A stretch of DNA of 16,076 nucleotides from UBA9732 sp045116915. Its GTDB lineage: Bacteria; Spirochaetota; Spirochaetia; Sphaerochaetales; Sphaerochaetaceae. A program made the position numbers and the translations under genes. Of this stretch, positions 15,397 to 16,076 are shown piece after piece; the first letter of the stretch is position 1; each line of letters opens with the position of its first letter. The notes below the pieces were generated by a model that worked only from the letters and a program-made list of their open reading frames with translations, had not been told where the DNA came from and ran no database searches. The stretch lies in assembly GCA_045116915.1 (NCBI GenBank), contig JBGUMQ010000060.1, positions 1 to 16,076 of the forward strand, written 5' to 3'.

Positions 15397-16076
15397 CGAC
15401 GGGTAGGAACGCTGTCATCCTTGTGGACAAGGGCGAGGGGATCACTTCCTTCGACTGTCTGGGCAGGATAAAGCGCACGGTCAACAGGAAGACCGGCCAC
15501 TGCGGCACGCTGGACAAGTTCGCCCACGGTCTGATGATCGTGCTGTGCGGAAGCTATACCCATCTGGTCCCCGCTTTCATGGGGCTGGACAAGACATACG
15601 AGGCCGTCATCAGGTTCGGAAAGATGACGGACACGCTCGATCCGGAGGGAGAGGTCGTGGAGACCTCTCCCGTTCCGTCTGAACAGGCCGTGCGCAGCGC
15701 CGTCGCAAGGCTTGTCGGACAGCAGTACCAGGTGCCTCCGGTCTACAGCGCGATACATGTGGACGGAAAGAGAAGCTACCGGATGGCCCGGTCCGGAAAC
15801 ACGCAGCCGGAGCTCAGGGCGCGTCTTGTGAACATATATTCTGCCCAGGTTCTGTCCTGGGAAGCTCCTCTTCTGAGAATCAGGCTCGATGTCTCCAAAG
15901 GCACATATATCCGTGCTTTCGCAAGGGATCTGGGGCATATGAGCAATTCATGCGCCTATGTCGAATCTCTCTACAGGACTAAGATCGGTCCGTTCGACGT
16001 GTCGGAGGCAGTGCGCTACGACGACATGCAGGCGCTGGAGTCGATACCCGAGGGACGCGGTCTTGTCACCAGGCTC
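15393..16076 (+). CDS. truB: tRNA pseudouridine(55) synthase TruB (3' truncated)
   Basis: TruB converts U55 of the tRNA T-loop to pseudouridine. 228 codons are visible with no stop before the window end. Catalytic motif: GHCGTLDKFAHG with Asp41; most TruB proteins read GTLDPxAxG here. Other conserved parts are KTYEAVIRFGKMTDTLDPEG (Tyr69), VPPVYSAIHVDGKRSY (115-129), SKGTYIRAFARDLG (168-181, with Tyr172 and Arg174) and YRTKIGPF (194-201). The start is GTG 15393, which overlaps the rbfA stop as GTGA. No other in-frame start precedes the conserved VILVDKGEGITS beginning at residue 8. The window ends within the C-terminal part, so a PUA-like domain cannot be judged. It is the usual neighbour of rbfA. 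Confidence 0.92.
   Translation, partial: MTTGRNAVILVDKGEGITSFDCLGRIKRTVNRKTGHCGTLDKFAHGLMIVLCGSYTHLVPAFMGLDKTYEAVIRFGKMTDTLDPEGEVVETSPVPSEQAVRSAVARLVGQQYQVPPVYSAIHVDGKRSYRMARSGNTQPELRARLVNIYSAQVLSWEAPLLRIRLDVSKGTYIRAFARDLGHMSNSCAYVESLYRTKIGPFDVSEAVRYDDMQALESIPEGRGLVTRL

Noticed and set aside
1..16076. Mobile element, CRISPR, phage or defence island
   Set aside because: Every gene over 100 codons on the coding strand belongs to a core or widespread family. There are no direct-repeat arrays with spacers, no transposase or integrase motifs, and no terminal inverted repeats that I can see.

Overview
The window is a gene-dense stretch of bacterial core genome with every gene on the + strand. It most likely comes from a spirochaete (Spirochaetota), perhaps the Sphaerochaetaceae or Treponemataceae. 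Two things suggest this: a diderm outer-membrane assembly pair (tamB-bamA) sits directly next to mutS, which resembles the tamB-bamA-skp-mutS order I recall from Treponema pallidum, and the sequence is GC-rich with heavy use of the Arg codon AGG. The phylum is an inference from gene order and protein character, not from a search. I see no rRNA, tRNA, CRISPR array, insertion sequence or prophage gene. No gap between genes exceeds about 150 bp.

Region 1 (1-5811) is the outer-membrane biogenesis block. It holds the 3' part of tamB (5' end outside the window) and a complete bamA with signal peptide, five POTRA domains and a beta-barrel. The last 20 or so codons of tamB are AT-rich and use codons rare elsewhere in the gene; a bamA promoter may be embedded there.

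Region 2 (5825-10214) holds mutS (mismatch repair), a ComF-family phosphoribosyltransferase with an intact eight-cysteine zinc region, and a member of the MtnA/eIF2B-like sugar-phosphate isomerase superfamily. A perfect 11-bp inverted repeat ending in a T run lies 40 nt into the mutS coding region and looks like an intragenic terminator or attenuator.

Region 3 (10258-16076) is the transcription/translation operon rimP-nusA-infB-rbfA-truB, with truB cut by the window end. It has a near-consensus sigma-70 promoter (TTGACA, 17 bp, TATATT). The leader then contains a 10-bp stem with a T tract, a convincing intrinsic terminator, before the rimP start. A possible 21-codon leader ORF runs through that terminator and stops on top of the rimP start codon. 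The genes overlap or nearly abut, so translational coupling is likely. The products act together: RimP and RbfA mature the 30S subunit, IF2 starts translation, NusA controls pausing and termination, and TruB makes tRNA Psi55.

The window holds no obviously new multi-gene system. The points most worth a second look are the rimP leader attenuator, the terminator-like hairpin inside mutS, a C-terminal zinc-ribbon motif on NusA, and the MtnA-like protein with a changed substrate loop.
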